Below, one piece after another: positions 45,460-55,280 of a stretch of 64,000 bases of DNA; the first letter of the stretch is position 1; every line of letters begins with the position of its first letter. The stretch spans positions 62,001 through 126,000 of the forward strand of contig JAHHQG010000026.1 in the NCBI GenBank assembly GCA_018729555.1. The letters are read 5' to 3'. The notes under the pieces are model-generated. The model had not been told where the DNA came from. It searched no databases and worked only from the letters and a program-made list of their open reading frames with translations. The translations under genes were made by a program, and so were the position numbers. The stretch is from Clostridiales bacterium (GTDB taxonomy: Bacteria; Bacillota; Sulfobacillia; RBS10-35).

Positions 45460-46122
45460 GTGCAGATCATCCTTTTGGGAAAACCGGGAGCAGGCAAGGG
45501 AACCCAGGCGCAGCGCCTGGCCCAGGCAGCCGGCGTCGCCCACATCGCCACGGGGGATATGTTCCGCGCCGCGGTGAGGGAAGGGACGGAGCTGGGGAAA
45601 CTGGCCCAATCCTACATGGAACGGGGGGCCCTGGTGCCCGACGATGTCACCATCGGCCTTATGCGGGAACGGCTGGCCCAGCCTGACGCCCATAAGGGCT
45701 TTGTCCTGGACGGGTTTCCCCGCAACGAAGCCCAAGCCCAAGCCTTGGAGGCGCTCCTTTCGGACCTGGGCCGGCCGGTGCAGGCGGCGGTGGAGCTGGA
45801 CGTCCCCGACGAAGAGATCCTGCGGCGCATCACCGGGCGGAGGGTTTGCCCCCGGTGCGGCGCCACGTACCACGTGGAGTTCCAGCCTCCGAAAGTGCCT
45901 GGGATCTGCGATCGCTGTGGCCACGCCCTCATCCAGCGGGATGACGACAAAGAAGAAACGGTGCGCCGGAGGCTGGAGGTCTACCGGCGGCATGCGGAGG
46001 AGCTGATCCGCTTCTACCAGGCCCGCGGGCTGTACCACCGCCTCTCGGGCCTGGGGTCGGAGGCGGACGTTTTGGAGCGCCTTATCGGCCTCCTCCAGAG
46101 CCTGGGAGTTTGGAACCGTTGA
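45460..46122 (+). CDS. adk: Adenylate kinase, zinc-containing LID
   Basis: 220 residues. P loop GKPGAGKGTQAQRLA, the AMP-binding FVLDGFPRNEAQAQAL, and a long LID with a CPRC ... CDRC zinc site (about 128-155), common in Gram-positive and thermophilic enzymes. It interconverts ATP + AMP and 2 ADP. GTG start after GAGAAGGGG. The stop overlaps the map start. Confidence 0.95.
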   Translation: MQIILLGKPGAGKGTQAQRLAQAAGVAHIATGDMFRAAVREGTELGKLAQSYMERGALVPDDVTIGLMRERLAQPDAHKGFVLDGFPRNEAQAQALEALLSDLGRPVQAAVELDVPDEEILRRITGRRVCPRCGATYHVEFQPPKVPGICDRCGHALIQRDDDKEETVRRRLEVYRRHAEELIRFYQARGLYHRLSGLGSEADVLERLIGLLQSLGVWNR

Positions 46123-46889
46123 TCATCTTGAAATCCAAAGAAGAAATCGCTATCATGCGTAAGGCCGGGCGGGTGGCCGCCGGAGCGCTGCATGTGGCGG
46201 CGTCCCTCATCCGGCCGGGGGTCAGCACCCGGGACATCGACGAAGCGGTGGAAGCATATATTCTGCAGGAAGGTGCGCGGCCGGCCTTCAAGGGTTACCG
46301 GGGGTTTCCCGCTTCCGTCTGCACCTCCCTCAACGACGAAGTGGTCCACGGCATTCCCTCGCCCAGGCGGAGGCTCCGCTCCGGGGACATTATCAGCGTC
46401 GACGTGGGAGTCATCCTGGAAGGGTTTGTGGGGGATACGGCGTGGACCTTTCCCGTGGGCAAGGTGACGCCGGAAGCGGAAAAACTCCTGCGCACCACTT
46501 ACCAGGCCCTCCACGCCGGCATCGCCAAGGCGCGGCCGGGGGGCCGCCTTACCGACATCGGCGCAGCCGTCCAGGAAGTGCTGGAGGCGGAAGGCCTGGG
46601 GGTGGTGCGGGAATATACGGGTCACGGGATCGGCCGCCAGATGCATGAGGACCCTATGGTGCCCAACTTCGGCCCGCCGGGGATGGGGCCGGTCCTAGAG
46701 GTGGGCATGGTGCTGGCCATCGAGCCCATGGCCACCACCGGCGGCTGGGCGACGAAGGTGGGCAAGGACGGGTGGACCGTCAGCACCCGGGACGGCTCCC
46801 TGGCGGCCCATTTCGAGCATACGGTGGCCATCCTGGAGGACGGCCCGGAGATCCTGACCTGGCCTGAGGTGGGAATGGCGTGGACATAG
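46119..46889 (+). CDS. map: Type I methionine aminopeptidase
   Basis: 256 residues. It removes the initiator methionine from nascent proteins. Metal ligands are visible in SVDVGVILEGFVGDTAW (two aspartates), YTGHGIGRQMHEDP (histidine), VLAIEPM and FEHTVAIL (glutamates). The TTG at 46119 overlaps the adk stop as TTGA and yields MIILKSKEEIAIMRKAGRV, the family start; a TTG at 46110 is too close to the GGGAG site. Confidence 0.94.
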   Translation: MIILKSKEEIAIMRKAGRVAAGALHVAASLIRPGVSTRDIDEAVEAYILQEGARPAFKGYRGFPASVCTSLNDEVVHGIPSPRRRLRSGDIISVDVGVILEGFVGDTAWTFPVGKVTPEAEKLLRTTYQALHAGIAKARPGGRLTDIGAAVQEVLEAEGLGVVREYTGHGIGRQMHEDPMVPNFGPPGMGPVLEVGMVLAIEPMATTGGWATKVGKDGWTVSTRDGSLAAHFEHTVAILEDGPEILTWPEVGMAWT

Positions 46890-47167
46890 AACCGGGCAGT
46901 ATCGTCCGCTCCCGCCAGGGGCGGGACGCGGGAACCTTTTACGTGACCCTGGCCCGTCTGGACGAGCGGTACTTGCTTCTCACCGACGGGCGCAAGCGGC
47001 CGGTGAGGCGGCCCAAGAAGAAGAACATCCGCCACGTGGAAGTGGTGGCGCCTCCCCCCGGACCCCTCAAGGTATGGATAGAGGCGGGGCGGCGCCCCAG
47101 CGACGGGAAAATCCTGGAGGTGTTGCTACCTTTTATGGAGGAGGTGAAGGAAGATGGCGCGCAATAA
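46880..47167 (+). CDS. KOW-domain RNA-binding protein (L14e-like)
   Basis: 95 residues. The first half ([40 protein letters not shown]) fits the KOW/L14e-like domain of small RNA-binding proteins that Bacillota encode between map and infA. The exact role is unknown, presumably ribosome-associated. The remaining 35 residues are not recognisable. The GTG start overlaps map by 10 bases and the 3' end overlaps infA by 14 bases, so expression is coupled. Confidence 0.8.
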   Translation: MDIEPGSIVRSRQGRDAGTFYVTLARLDERYLLLTDGRKRPVRRPKKKNIRHVEVVAPPPGPLKVWIEAGRRPSDGKILEVLLPFMEEVKEDGAQ

Positions 47168-47378
47168 GGACGTGATCGAGGTGCAGGGGACGGTGGTGGA
47201 ACCCCTTCCCAACGGCGTCTTTCGGGTGGAGCTGGACAACGGCCACACGGTGCTGGCCCATGTGTCTGGAAAGATTCGCATGAATTTTATCCGCATTTTG
47301 TCCGGCGACCGCGTTACGGTAGAATTATCGCCGTATGACCTGACCCGCGGTCGCATCACGTACCGCTTTCGGAACTGA
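47154..47378 (+). CDS. infA: Translation initiation factor IF-1
   Basis: 74 residues, a single OB fold: [59 protein letters not shown]. It blocks the A site during initiation. GGAGGAGGTGAAGG lies upstream of the ATG. Confidence 0.97.
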   Translation: MARNKDVIEVQGTVVEPLPNGVFRVELDNGHTVLAHVSGKIRMNFIRILSGDRVTVELSPYDLTRGRITYRFRN

Positions 47379-47413
47379 GAAGGGCAAAGGCAAAGGCAAA
47401 GGGGGCAAAAGCC

Positions 47414-47527
47414 GTGAAGGTTCGTAGCTCGGTGAAAAAGATATGCGAGAAGTGCCGGGTCGTCAAGCGGCACGGTAAAGTCATGGTCATCTGCGAAAAC
47501 CCCAAGCACAAGCAGGTGCAGGGGTAA
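47414..47527 (+). CDS. rpmJ: Ribosomal protein L36
   Basis: 37 residues from a [23 protein letters not shown] and then [17 protein letters not shown]. Three cysteines and a histidine form the zinc site of the standard L36 (CxxC ... CxxxxH). It is the smallest 50S protein and sits in its usual place between infA and rpsM. Confidence 0.95.
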   Translation: MKVRSSVKKICEKCRVVKRHGKVMVICENPKHKQVQG

Positions 47528-47540
47528 GGAGGTCTAACAA

Positions 47541-47912
47541 GTGGCGCGGATCGCAGGAGTGGATTTGCCCCGGGATAAGCGCATCGAGGCGGCTCTCCCG
47601 TACATCTACGGGATCGGGTGGACCACCTCCCGGAAGATCCTGGCGGAGACCGGCATCGATCCCAACACCCGGGTGCGGGACCTGACGGAAGACGAAGTGG
47701 CCCGCCTGAGGGAGATCATCGATCGCAAATACCCCGTGGAGGGCCAGGTGCGGGCGGAAGAGCAGCGCAATATCAAGCGCCTCATGGATATCGGCTGCTA
47801 CCGGGGTTTGCGCCACCGGCGGGGACTGCCCGTCCGGGGCCAGCGGACCAAGACCAATGCCAGGACCAGGAAAGGTCCCCGCAAGACGGTGGGCGCCAAG
47901 CGGAAGAAATAA
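47541..47912 (+). CDS. rpsM: Ribosomal protein S13
   Basis: 123 residues: [75 protein letters not shown]. It forms bridges from the 30S head to the large subunit and touches P-site tRNA. GTAAGGAGGT precedes the GTG start. An 81-base gap separates it from rpsK. Confidence 0.97.
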   Translation: MARIAGVDLPRDKRIEAALPYIYGIGWTTSRKILAETGIDPNTRVRDLTEDEVARLREIIDRKYPVEGQVRAEEQRNIKRLMDIGCYRGLRHRRGLPVRGQRTKTNARTRKGPRKTVGAKRKK

Positions 47913-47993
47913 CGCTAGCACACCAGCGGGGTTTGTTGTAAACTACCCTTATGGCCTAAATCCAAACGGGAGCACAGGAGGGATGGCGTCAGC

Positions 47994-48386
47994 ATGGCTA
48001 GGCAGCGAGGAGCCAGGCCGCGTCGCAAGGAGCGGCGCCGTGTCGATCGAGGCATCGCCCACATTCACTCGACTTTCAACAACACCATCGTGACCATCAC
48101 CGATCCCCAGGGCAACACCCTGGCGTGGGCCAGCGCGGGGACGCAAGGCTTCACGGGGACCAAGAAGGGGACCCCCTTTGCCGCCCAGGTGGCGGCGGAA
48201 GCCGCGGCCCGGGAGGCCCTGGATCTGGGGATGAGGGAAGTGGAAGTCTACGTGAAGGGGCCTGGCTCGGGCAGGGAAGCCGCCATCCGTGCTCTCCAAG
48301 CGGCTGGTTTGGATGTTAGCGTCATCAAAGATGTGACCCCTATACCCCACAACGGTTGCCGTCCACCAAAGCGGCGCCGTGTCTGA
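47994..48386 (+). CDS. rpsK: Ribosomal protein S11
   Basis: 130 residues: a basic N-terminus, then [40 protein letters not shown] and [20 protein letters not shown], ending [11 protein letters not shown]. It lies on the 30S platform next to the anti-Shine-Dalgarno helix. ACAGGAGGG lies upstream of the ATG. Confidence 0.97.
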   Translation: MARQRGARPRRKERRRVDRGIAHIHSTFNNTIVTITDPQGNTLAWASAGTQGFTGTKKGTPFAAQVAAEAAAREALDLGMREVEVYVKGPGSGREAAIRALQAAGLDVSVIKDVTPIPHNGCRPPKRRRV

Positions 48387-48401
48387 TAGAGGAGGCATAA
48401 G

Positions 48402-49031
48402 ATGGCTCGTTACACAGGGCCGGTATGCCGCCTTTGCCGTCGGGCCGGGGAGAAGCTCTACCTCAAAGGGGAGCGCTGCTATTCACCCAAGTGCCCCATT
48501 GAGAAGAAAGCTTTGCCGCCGGGCCAGCACGGGGCGGCTCGCCGGAAACTTTCGGAATACGGATTGCAGCTGAGGGAAAAGCAGAAGGTGCGCCAGCAGT
48601 ACGGCGTCCTGGAGCGCCAGTTCCGCCGCTATGTGGCCAAGGCCCAGCGGGCCCGGGGCGTGACCGGGGCGACCCTTTTGCAGCTTCTGGAGCGGCGCCT
48701 GGATAACGTCGTCTACCGTCTGGGCTTCGCCACCTCCCGCAGCCAGGCGCGCCAGTGGGTCCTCCACGGCCACGTGGAGGTCAACGGGCGCAAGGTCAAC
48801 ATCCCCAGCTACCTGGTGAAGGCGGGCGATGAAGTGGCCATCGGGGAAGGGAGCCGCAAGATCCCCTTCTTCTCCGATGTGGCCCAGGGAGCCATCCGGG
48901 GGCCGGAGGTGCCTTCCTGGCTGGAGGTGGACCGGGAGAACCTGAGGGGCCAGGTCCTCCATCTCCCCAGCCGGGAAGAGATCGATACGGCGGTTCAGGA
49001 GAACCTCATCGTCGAGCACTATGCCCGCTAA
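48402..49031 (+). CDS. rpsD: Ribosomal protein S4, zinc-binding form
   Basis: 209 residues. The N-terminal CRLC ... CYSPKC cysteines form the zinc site of this S4 type. The S4 RNA-binding domain ([40 protein letters not shown]) follows. It initiates 30S assembly and contributes to mRNA unwinding and decoding accuracy. AGAGGAGG precedes the ATG. Confidence 0.97.
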   Translation: MARYTGPVCRLCRRAGEKLYLKGERCYSPKCPIEKKALPPGQHGAARRKLSEYGLQLREKQKVRQQYGVLERQFRRYVAKAQRARGVTGATLLQLLERRLDNVVYRLGFATSRSQARQWVLHGHVEVNGRKVNIPSYLVKAGDEVAIGEGSRKIPFFSDVAQGAIRGPEVPSWLEVDRENLRGQVLHLPSREEIDTAVQENLIVEHYAR

Positions 49032-49050
49032 GGCGGAGGGAGGGACCCTC

Positions 49051-50010
49051 ATGGCCATCGTGGAAGCAGAACGGAGCGAACGGCCCACGGTCCAGCTGGT
49101 GGAAAAGAGCCCCGACGGCCGGTACGGGCGGCTGGTAGTGGAACCCCTGGAGCGGGGCTACGGCACCACCCTGGGAAACTCCCTGCGCCGGGTTCTTCTC
49201 TCCTCCCTGCCGGGGGCGGCCGTCACGTCCCTCCGGATTGACGGCGTCCTCCACGAGTTCTCTGTCATCCCCGGCGTGGTGGAGGATGTGGTGGACATCG
49301 TCCTGAACGTGAAGCAGCTGGCCCTGCGCCTCCACGGGGACGGTCCTGTAACGGTGCGGGTGGAGGCGGAAGGGGAAGGGCCCGTCACCGCGGGGGACAT
49401 CGAAACCGGTCCCGACCTGGAGGTGGTCAACAAGGACCTGGTCCTGGCCACCTTGGATGGGGGACGCCTGGCCATGGAGATGGTGGTGGAAAAGGGTCGG
49501 GGCTATGTGCCGGCGGAGCGGAACAAAAAACCCGATCAGCCCATCGGGGTCATCCCGGTGGATGCCCTCTTCTCGCCCATCCGCAAGGTGAACTACACGG
49601 TGGAAGACACCCGGGTCGGGCGCATCACCGACTTCGACAAGCTCACCTTGGAGGTCTGGACCAACGGGACCATCCAGCCCGAAGAGGCCGTCAGCATGGC
49701 GGCCAAGATCCTCCGGGACCACCTGGAACTCTTCATCGGCCTCACGGAGAAGCAGGAAGCCCCCAGGGAGCAGGAGGAAGAGGGACCGCGCCAGAATCAG
49801 GAGATCCTCTCCCTTCCCATCGATGAGCTGGAGCTCTCCGTCCGCTCCTACAACTGCCTGAAGCGGGCGGGGATCAACACCATCGGGGAGCTGGTGAACA
49901 AGACGCCGGAGGACATGCTGAAGATCCGCAACCTGGGGAAGAAATCCCTGGAGGAAGTGGAGTCCCGGCTGGCGGCCTTCGGCTTGAAGCTGAAGAGCCC
50001 TGAGGAATAG
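49051..50010 (+). CDS. rpoA: DNA-directed RNA polymerase alpha subunit
   Basis: 319 residues. The N-terminal domain dimerises and assembles beta and beta' ([40 protein letters not shown]). The linker is acidic (about 232-250). The C-terminal domain ([40 protein letters not shown]) binds UP elements and activators. The ATG at 49051 follows GGAGGGAGGGA; an in-frame codon at 49021 lies within rpsD. Confidence 0.97.
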   Translation: MAIVEAERSERPTVQLVEKSPDGRYGRLVVEPLERGYGTTLGNSLRRVLLSSLPGAAVTSLRIDGVLHEFSVIPGVVEDVVDIVLNVKQLALRLHGDGPVTVRVEAEGEGPVTAGDIETGPDLEVVNKDLVLATLDGGRLAMEMVVEKGRGYVPAERNKKPDQPIGVIPVDALFSPIRKVNYTVEDTRVGRITDFDKLTLEVWTNGTIQPEEAVSMAAKILRDHLELFIGLTEKQEAPREQEEEGPRQNQEILSLPIDELELSVRSYNCLKRAGINTIGELVNKTPEDMLKIRNLGKKSLEEVESRLAAFGLKLKSPEE

Positions 50011-50021
50011 GAGGAGCAGCT

Positions 50022-50360
50022 ATGGTCACCGTCCGTCTTGGCCGTGCCCGGGATCCCCGCCGGGCCCTCTTGCGGGGGCTGGTGACGTCCTTCTTCGCCC
50101 ATGAAGCCATCGTCACCACCGAGGCGAAGGCGCGGGAAACCCAGCGGCTGGCCGAACGCCTGATCACCAAGGCCAAAAGGGGCGATCTCCATGCCCGCCG
50201 GCAGGTGGCCGCATACCTTTTGAGCGAAGACGTGCTGAAGAAGCTCTTCGACGAAGTGGCGCCGCGGTACAAAGAGCGAGCGGGAGGGTATACCCGCATC
50301 ATCAAGCTGCCGGCCCGGCGGGGCGATGGCGCGCCCATGGCTCGCCTTGAGCTCATCTAA
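50022..50360 (+). CDS. rplQ: Ribosomal protein L17
   Basis: 112 residues, the short form. RDPRRALLRGLVTSFFAHEA, ITTEAKA-type motif IVTTEAKARETQRLAERLIT, RVAPRYKERAGGYTRI-type ending. It lies at the tunnel exit face of the 50S. ATAGGAGGA precedes the ATG. Its last bases overlap the first ABC ATPase gene. Confidence 0.95.
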   Translation: MVTVRLGRARDPRRALLRGLVTSFFAHEAIVTTEAKARETQRLAERLITKAKRGDLHARRQVAAYLLSEDVLKKLFDEVAPRYKERAGGYTRIIKLPARRGDGAPMARLELI

Positions 50361-51183
50361 CCTGACCCCTTTCATCCAAGTGGAGGGCCTGCACTATTCC
50401 TTCGGGCACGTGCAGGCCCTCTCTGGCATCGATCTGGCCGTCGAAAGGGGCCGGTTTGTGGCCGTGGTGGGCGGGAACGGGTCGGGGAAATCGACCCTCG
50501 CCCGATGCCTCAACGGCCTTCTCTTGCCCCAAAAAGGCCGGGTGACGGTGGCGGGCTTTTCCACCGACGACCCCCGAGCCCTCCCTGAGATCCGCCGGCG
50601 GCTGGGCCTGGTCTTTCAGAATCCCGACAACCAGATCGTGGCGCCTGTGGTCGAAGACGATGTGGCCTTCGGGATGGAAAACCTGGGGCTTCCTTACGAG
50701 GTCATGCGGGAGAGGGTTCCCTGGGCCCTCGAAGCGGTGGGCCTCCAGGGGATGGAGGATCGGTCCCCCAGCACCCTTTCGGGGGGCCAGAAGCAGCGCC
50801 TGGCCATCGCGGGGATCTTGGCCATGGAACCGGAAGGGATCATTCTGGACGAAGCCACTTCGATGATCGATCCCCAGGGCCGGCGGGAAGTCCTGGAGGT
50901 GATCCAACGGCTCCGCCATGAGCGGGCCATGACGGTGATCTGGATCACCCACCACATGGAGGAGGCCCTCTTGGCCGACGAGGTGGTGGTCCTCCACCAG
51001 GGAAGGATGGTCGCCCGGGGACACCCGGCGGAGATCCTCAGCAGCCCCCATCTCAGCCGCTGGAACCTGGTGCCGCCCCCGGGGGTCCTTCTGGCCCAGG
51101 CCCTTCGCGACGAGGGTCTTTCGGTACCTCCCAGGGTGGTCACGGTGGAAGGGCTGGTGGATGCCCTTTGTCCCTCCGGCTAG
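50326..51183 (+). CDS. ecfA1: Energy-coupling factor transporter ATP-binding protein EcfA1
   Basis: About 285 residues. Walker A GGNGSGKSTLARCLNGLLLP, the Q loop LGLVFQNPDNQIVAPVVEDD, signature LSGGQKQRLAIAGILA, Walker B GIILDEATSMID and the switch histidine in ITHHMEEA. One of two ATPases driving vitamin uptake by an ECF module; the substrate-specific S component is elsewhere. The start is uncertain (ATG 50326, TTG 50347 or GTG 50381); none has a good ribosome site, suggesting coupling to rplQ. Confidence 0.92.
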   Translation: MARPWLALSSSNLTPFIQVEGLHYSFGHVQALSGIDLAVERGRFVAVVGGNGSGKSTLARCLNGLLLPQKGRVTVAGFSTDDPRALPEIRRRLGLVFQNPDNQIVAPVVEDDVAFGMENLGLPYEVMRERVPWALEAVGLQGMEDRSPSTLSGGQKQRLAIAGILAMEPEGIILDEATSMIDPQGRREVLEVIQRLRHERAMTVIWITHHMEEALLADEVVVLHQGRMVARGHPAEILSSPHLSRWNLVPPPGVLLAQALRDEGLSVPPRVVTVEGLVDALCPSG

Positions 51184-52049
51184 AAAAGGTCTTTTTCCGG
51201 TACGACGATGGCGGCCCCTGGGTCCTGGAGGCCGTCGACCTGGAGATCCCCAAAGGGTCCAGCGTCGGCATCGCCGGAGGGACCGGCTCGGGAAAGACGA
51301 CCCTCCTCATGCACTTGAACGGCCTCCTCCAGCCCCAGAAGGGCCGGATCCTGGTCGATGGGGAAGATCCCCACGATCCCTCCCTTTCGCGGCAGGAGCG
51401 GGCGGCTCGCCGCCGGCGCCTCCGCAGCCATGTGGGGCTGGTCTTCCAGTACCCCGAAAACCAGCTCTTCGAAGAGACGGTGGAAAAGGATATCGCCTTT
51501 GGGCCAAAGAACCTGGGCCTCCCGCCGGAGGAAGTGGCGGCTCGGGTGGAGCGGGCCATGGCGGCCCTGGGTCTCTCCCCAGATCTCAAGACCCGTTCGC
51601 CTTTCCAGCTATCCGGCGGCCAGATGCGCCGGGTGGCGGTGGCAGGGGTTTTGGCCATGGAGCCGGAGGTCCTGGTCCTGGATGAGCCCACGGCGGGGCT
51701 CGATCCCTTGGGGCGACAGGAATTCCTGGAGCTTTTGCGGCGGTGGAAGCGGGAGCACCCCAAACGCACCATCGTCTATGTCTCCCACCGCATGGACGAG
51801 ATGGCCCTCCTGGTGGAGCGCCTCATCGTCCTTCACCGGGGGAAGGTGGTGGCCGACGGTCCTCCGGTCCACCTCTTCCTGGAGGAGGATGTGACCCGCT
51901 GGGGTCTGGAACCCCCTCCCGCTGCCCAGCTCCTCTTGGGCTTGAAGGCCCGGGGGCTGGCGGTGGACGTGAAGAGCCTGGCACCCCGGGAGGTGGCCCG
52001 GGCCATCGCCCGGGCGTGGAGGGATGGAGCGCCATGTGGAAAGGCCTGA
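51168..52049 (+). CDS. ecfA2: Energy-coupling factor transporter ATP-binding protein EcfA2
   Basis: 293 residues. Walker A GGTGSGKTTLLMHLNGLLQP, LVFQYPENQLFEETVEKDIA (the EcfA2-type Q loop), signature LSGGQMRRVAVAGVLA, Walker B VLVLDEPTAGLDP and H loop VSHRMDE. It pairs with EcfA1 and EcfT. The TTG start overlaps EcfA1 by 16 bases. Confidence 0.93.
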   Translation: MSLRLEKVFFRYDDGGPWVLEAVDLEIPKGSSVGIAGGTGSGKTTLLMHLNGLLQPQKGRILVDGEDPHDPSLSRQERAARRRRLRSHVGLVFQYPENQLFEETVEKDIAFGPKNLGLPPEEVAARVERAMAALGLSPDLKTRSPFQLSGGQMRRVAVAGVLAMEPEVLVLDEPTAGLDPLGRQEFLELLRRWKREHPKRTIVYVSHRMDEMALLVERLIVLHRGKVVADGPPVHLFLEEDVTRWGLEPPPAAQLLLGLKARGLAVDVKSLAPREVARAIARAWRDGAPCGKA

Positions 52050-52837
52050 CCCTAGGCCAGTACTGGCCCGGCCATAGCTTTCTCCATCGCCTGGATCCCC
52101 GGACGAAGATCCTTTCGGTGGGGTTTCTCATCGTGGGCCTCTTCGGAACCCGCGGCTTTTGGGGCTACGGCCTGGTGTTCCTCTTGCTCCTGGGAGCTAC
52201 CCTTTCCGCCCGCATTCCCTTCGGGAAGCTTTGGCGGGGCCTTCGCCCCATTCTGATCCTGGTCCTCCTGACGGCCCTCATCAATCTCTTCACCCTGCCG
52301 GGGGAGGCATGGGTCCGGTGGGGTTTCCTCACCGTCACGCGGGAGGGAGCCCAGATGGCCGCCCTCCTCTCCCTCCGCCTCATCCTCCTGGTGTGGGCCA
52401 CCACCCTCATGACCCTCACCACGGCTCCTCTCCAGTTGACGGACGGTCTGGAGCTGCTCTTTGGCTTTCTGAAAAAGATCCGGGTGCCGGTCCATGAGAT
52501 GGCCCTGATGATGGCCATCGCCCTCCGTTTCATCCCTACCCTTTTCGAAGAGGCCGACCGGATCCAGAAGGCCCAGATGTCCCGGGGCGCCGACTTCGAA
52601 TCGGGGTCCCTTCCCCAGCGGGTGCGGGCCCTTCTGCCCCTCCTGGTGCCCCTCTTCGTGTCCTCCTTCCGGCGGGCGGAGGAGCTGGCCCTGGCTATGG
52701 AAGCCAGGGCTTACACCGGCGGGGAAGGTCGCAGCCGTTACCGCCGTCTCCGATGGAGCCTTCGGGATACCCTTTCCCTGGGCCTGGTGGTTCTGGTGGT
52801 GGCGGGTACCTTCGGGCTGAAGGCGGTGGGGCTGTGA
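52034..52837 (+). CDS. ecfT: Energy-coupling factor transporter transmembrane protein EcfT
   Basis: 267 residues with about five or six hydrophobic segments. It begins MWKGLTLGQYWPGHSFLHRL, DPRTKI, as EcfT proteins do. The cytoplasmic coupling helices carry the two short Ala-Arg-Gly motifs, in KAQMSRGADFESG and ALAMEARAYTGGE, that engage the two ATPases. Overlaps ecfA2 by 16 bases and truA by 4 bases. Confidence 0.92.
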   Translation: MWKGLTLGQYWPGHSFLHRLDPRTKILSVGFLIVGLFGTRGFWGYGLVFLLLLGATLSARIPFGKLWRGLRPILILVLLTALINLFTLPGEAWVRWGFLTVTREGAQMAALLSLRLILLVWATTLMTLTTAPLQLTDGLELLFGFLKKIRVPVHEMALMMAIALRFIPTLFEEADRIQKAQMSRGADFESGSLPQRVRALLPLLVPLFVSSFRRAEELALAMEARAYTGGEGRSRYRRLRWSLRDTLSLGLVVLVVAGTFGLKAVGL

Positions 52838-53628
52838 AGCCTTACCTCCTGGTGGTGAGCTACTGGGGAAGGCCCTTCCACGGGTTCCAGCTGCAGCGGC
52901 CCGGCCTATCCACCGTGCAGGCCCATCTGGAACGGGCCCTTTCCCACGTGGAGGGAAGACCGGTGCGGGTGCGGGGGGCCGGCCGCACCGATGCCGGGGT
53001 CCATGCGGCGGCCATGCCGGTGAGGGCGGATATTTCCCGGGAAATGCCGCAGGAAAAATGGTTCCTCGCCCTCCATGGCCTCCTTCCGCCGGAGATCCAG
53101 ATCCGGGAGATGCAGGAGATCCCCCCCGACTTCGATCCCCGGTTTCATGCCGTAGGAAAGACCTACGTCTACTGCCTCTGGCTGGGGCCGCGGTCGCCCT
53201 TTTATGCGCCCTTTGCCGCCCCCTGGCCTTACCCCTTCCAAAAAGACCTTCTCGAGGCCACCTTGTCCCTCTTAAAGGGCGAAAAGGATTTCCAGGCCTT
53301 TGCCCGCGCCCACGGGAAACGGGGCCGCACCCGGCGCACCCTCTCCCTCAGCTGGGGACAAAAGGGCGCGTTGGTGGCCATCTACTTTCGGAGCGACGGC
53401 TTCCTCTACCGGATGGTCCGGGCCCTTATGGCGGCCATCCTGGCGGTGCAGCGGGGGCGCATGGCCCTCAAGGATCTACCGGCCTACCTCGAGCCGGGGG
53501 GGCCCTCCTTCCCCTGGACGGCCCCACCCGAGGGTCTCACCCTGCTGGAGGTGGAGTACCCCGATCGGGTGGTGACGGATCTCGCCTTTCGCAGCTTTCT
53601 CCCCCGACCTATTGAATGTCCTTTATAG
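52834..53628 (+). CDS. truA: tRNA pseudouridine(38-40) synthase
   Basis: 264 residues. The catalytic aspartate is in GAGRTDAGVHAAAMPVRAD, the tRNA contacts include YWGRPFHGFQLQ, and FRSDGFLYRMVRALMAAIL closes the active site. It makes pseudouridines at positions 38-40 of many tRNA anticodon stems. The GTG start overlaps the ecfT stop. In Bacillota rplM normally follows; here a 4.6-kb transporter region intervenes. Confidence 0.95.
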   Translation: MKPYLLVVSYWGRPFHGFQLQRPGLSTVQAHLERALSHVEGRPVRVRGAGRTDAGVHAAAMPVRADISREMPQEKWFLALHGLLPPEIQIREMQEIPPDFDPRFHAVGKTYVYCLWLGPRSPFYAPFAAPWPYPFQKDLLEATLSLLKGEKDFQAFARAHGKRGRTRRTLSLSWGQKGALVAIYFRSDGFLYRMVRALMAAILAVQRGRMALKDLPAYLEPGGPSFPWTAPPEGLTLLEVEYPDRVVTDLAFRSFLPRPIECPL

Positions 53629-53640
53629 TTCTTGGATACT
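53612..53640 (+). promoter_or_regulatory. Possible promoter of the peptide ABC transporter genes
   Basis: TTGAAT (53612-53617), a 17-base spacer and GATACT (53635-53640), 35 bases before the binding-protein start. It overlaps the end of truA. Moderate matches only. Confidence 0.4.
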
Positions 53641-53675
53641 AGTGAACAACTCAATCATGGAAGCGGGGGAAAGGC

Positions 53676-55280
53676 ATGACGGGTACGAGGATCCTTCGGA
53701 TTTTCTTGGCGGTCCTTCTCCTAGGGGTTGTCGCTGGGTGTGGGAGCACTGGGGGGAATGAGGCCCAGGCGCCCGGGGCGGATCAACCCACTCCCGGCGG
53801 CACAGCCGTCATCCTGGTGAACGCCAATCCCGTCTCCCTGGACCCGGCCTTCATCCGGGACTGGACCACCCGCCAGGCGGCCCACTACCTCTACGACACC
53901 CTGGTCTACGTGGACGAGAACGATGAGATTCAGCCGCTTCTGGCGGAATCGTGGCAGGTGAGCGAGGATGGCCTGGTCTACACCTTCCACCTCCGAGAGG
54001 GGGTCCGGTTCCACGATGGAACTCCTTTTGACGCCGAGGCCGTGAAGATCAACATGGATCGCCTCCTGGATCCGGAGGTGGGATCCCGGCACCTGGCTAC
54101 CCTTGCGCCCATGATCGACAAGGTGGAGGCGGTCGATCCCCTCACCGTCCGCTTTTACCTCAAGCGCCCGGATGCCAACTTCCTCCCCGAGATGTCCTGG
54201 AGCTCCATGATGGCCAGCCCCAAGGCCCTCGAAACTTACGGCAAAGATTTCGGCCAGCATCCGGTGGGGACGGGGCCCTTCCGCTTCCAATCCTTTGAGC
54301 CCGATAGCTCCCTCGAGCTGGTGGCCAACGAGGACTACTGGCAGGGTCGGCCCCTCTTGGATGGGCTGAAGATCCGGGTGGTGCCGGAGAAAAGCTCCCA
54401 GCTGGTGGAGATGGAAGCGGGGAACGGCCACGTGGTCTACAGCGTGCCGCCCAAAGATGTGAAGCGGCTCAGGGATGCGGGGATCATCGTGGAGGAGCGC
54501 ACCACCGCCAGCTACCAGATGCTGGCCCTGAACCTGGCCAGCGGGCCCACTTCCGAGCTGGCGGTGCGCAAAGCCATCGCCCGGGCCATCGACCGGGATG
54601 CCATCATCGAGAAGGTTCTCTACGGCTATGCGGAAAAGAGCCGGGCGGGGGTGCCTTCCGCCTCCCCCTACTACAACGAGGATGTGCCCATGGTGGAGTA
54701 CAACCCCGAGGAAGCCAAAGCCCTTCTGGATGAGGCGGGCTGGAAGGAAGGCCCTTCGGGGGCGCGGGAAAAGGACGGCCAGCCCCTTTTCGTGAAGATC
54801 CTTACGAGCGATGATGAGCAGCGGGTCCTCATCAGCCAGATCGTGGCGGAGCAGCTGGAGAAGATCGGGTTCAAGACGAAGATCGAGACGCTGGAATGGG
54901 CCAGCTACCTGGAAGCCATGCGGGCGGGCCGGTACCACATCTCCTTCTGGTCTTTGGGGGGCTTTAGCCTGCCGGCCTCCGACGGATCGGCCAACCTCAA
55001 ATCCGATGCCTACTGGAACGTCAGTCAGATCAAGGATGCTCCGGACCTCAAAGAGGTGGCGGCCCGCATCGACGGGATCCTCGACCGTTCCGACGTGACG
55101 GCCGATCCCCAGGAGCGGCGGGAAATCTTGAAGGAGTTCCAGCTCTTGACGCAGGAATACCAGCTGAAGGTCTGGCTGTGGCATGCCAAGGGGCTGACGG
55201 CCATCAGCCCTCAGCTCCGGGATTACCAGCTCTACAACTACGACATCGTGTGGTTGCCCAAGGCCTGGCTGAAGCGCTGA
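53676..55280 (+). CDS. ABC transporter substrate-binding lipoprotein, peptide/nickel family
   Basis: 534 residues. The signal peptide ends LLGVVAGC, giving a lipid-anchored cysteine at about 22. The mature protein is an SBP family 5 member: SLDPAFIRDWTTRQAAHYLY, LAESWQVSEDGLVYTFHLRE, GVRFHDGTPFDAEAVKIN, HPVGTGPFRF and AVRKAIARAIDRDAIIEKVL. Such proteins bind oligopeptides, dipeptides, nickel chelates or glutathione, and the ligand cannot be chosen here. GAAGCGGGGGAAAGG lies before the ATG. Its last 112 codons are copied inverted at 57928-58264. Confidence 0.9.
   Translation: MTGTRILRIFLAVLLLGVVAGCGSTGGNEAQAPGADQPTPGGTAVILVNANPVSLDPAFIRDWTTRQAAHYLYDTLVYVDENDEIQPLLAESWQVSEDGLVYTFHLREGVRFHDGTPFDAEAVKINMDRLLDPEVGSRHLATLAPMIDKVEAVDPLTVRFYLKRPDANFLPEMSWSSMMASPKALETYGKDFGQHPVGTGPFRFQSFEPDSSLELVANEDYWQGRPLLDGLKIRVVPEKSSQLVEMEAGNGHVVYSVPPKDVKRLRDAGIIVEERTTASYQMLALNLASGPTSELAVRKAIARAIDRDAIIEKVLYGYAEKSRAGVPSASPYYNEDVPMVEYNPEEAKALLDEAGWKEGPSGAREKDGQPLFVKILTSDDEQRVLISQIVAEQLEKIGFKTKIETLEWASYLEAMRAGRYHISFWSLGGFSLPASDGSANLKSDAYWNVSQIKDAPDLKEVAARIDGILDRSDVTADPQERREILKEFQLLTQEYQLKVWLWHAKGLTAISPQLRDYQLYNYDIVWLPKAWLKR

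Noticed and set aside
47913-47993. A separate promoter or small gene between rpsM and rpsK
   Set aside because: TTGTTG/TTATGG-like hexamers are poorly matched and the 81-base gap has no convincing open frame.
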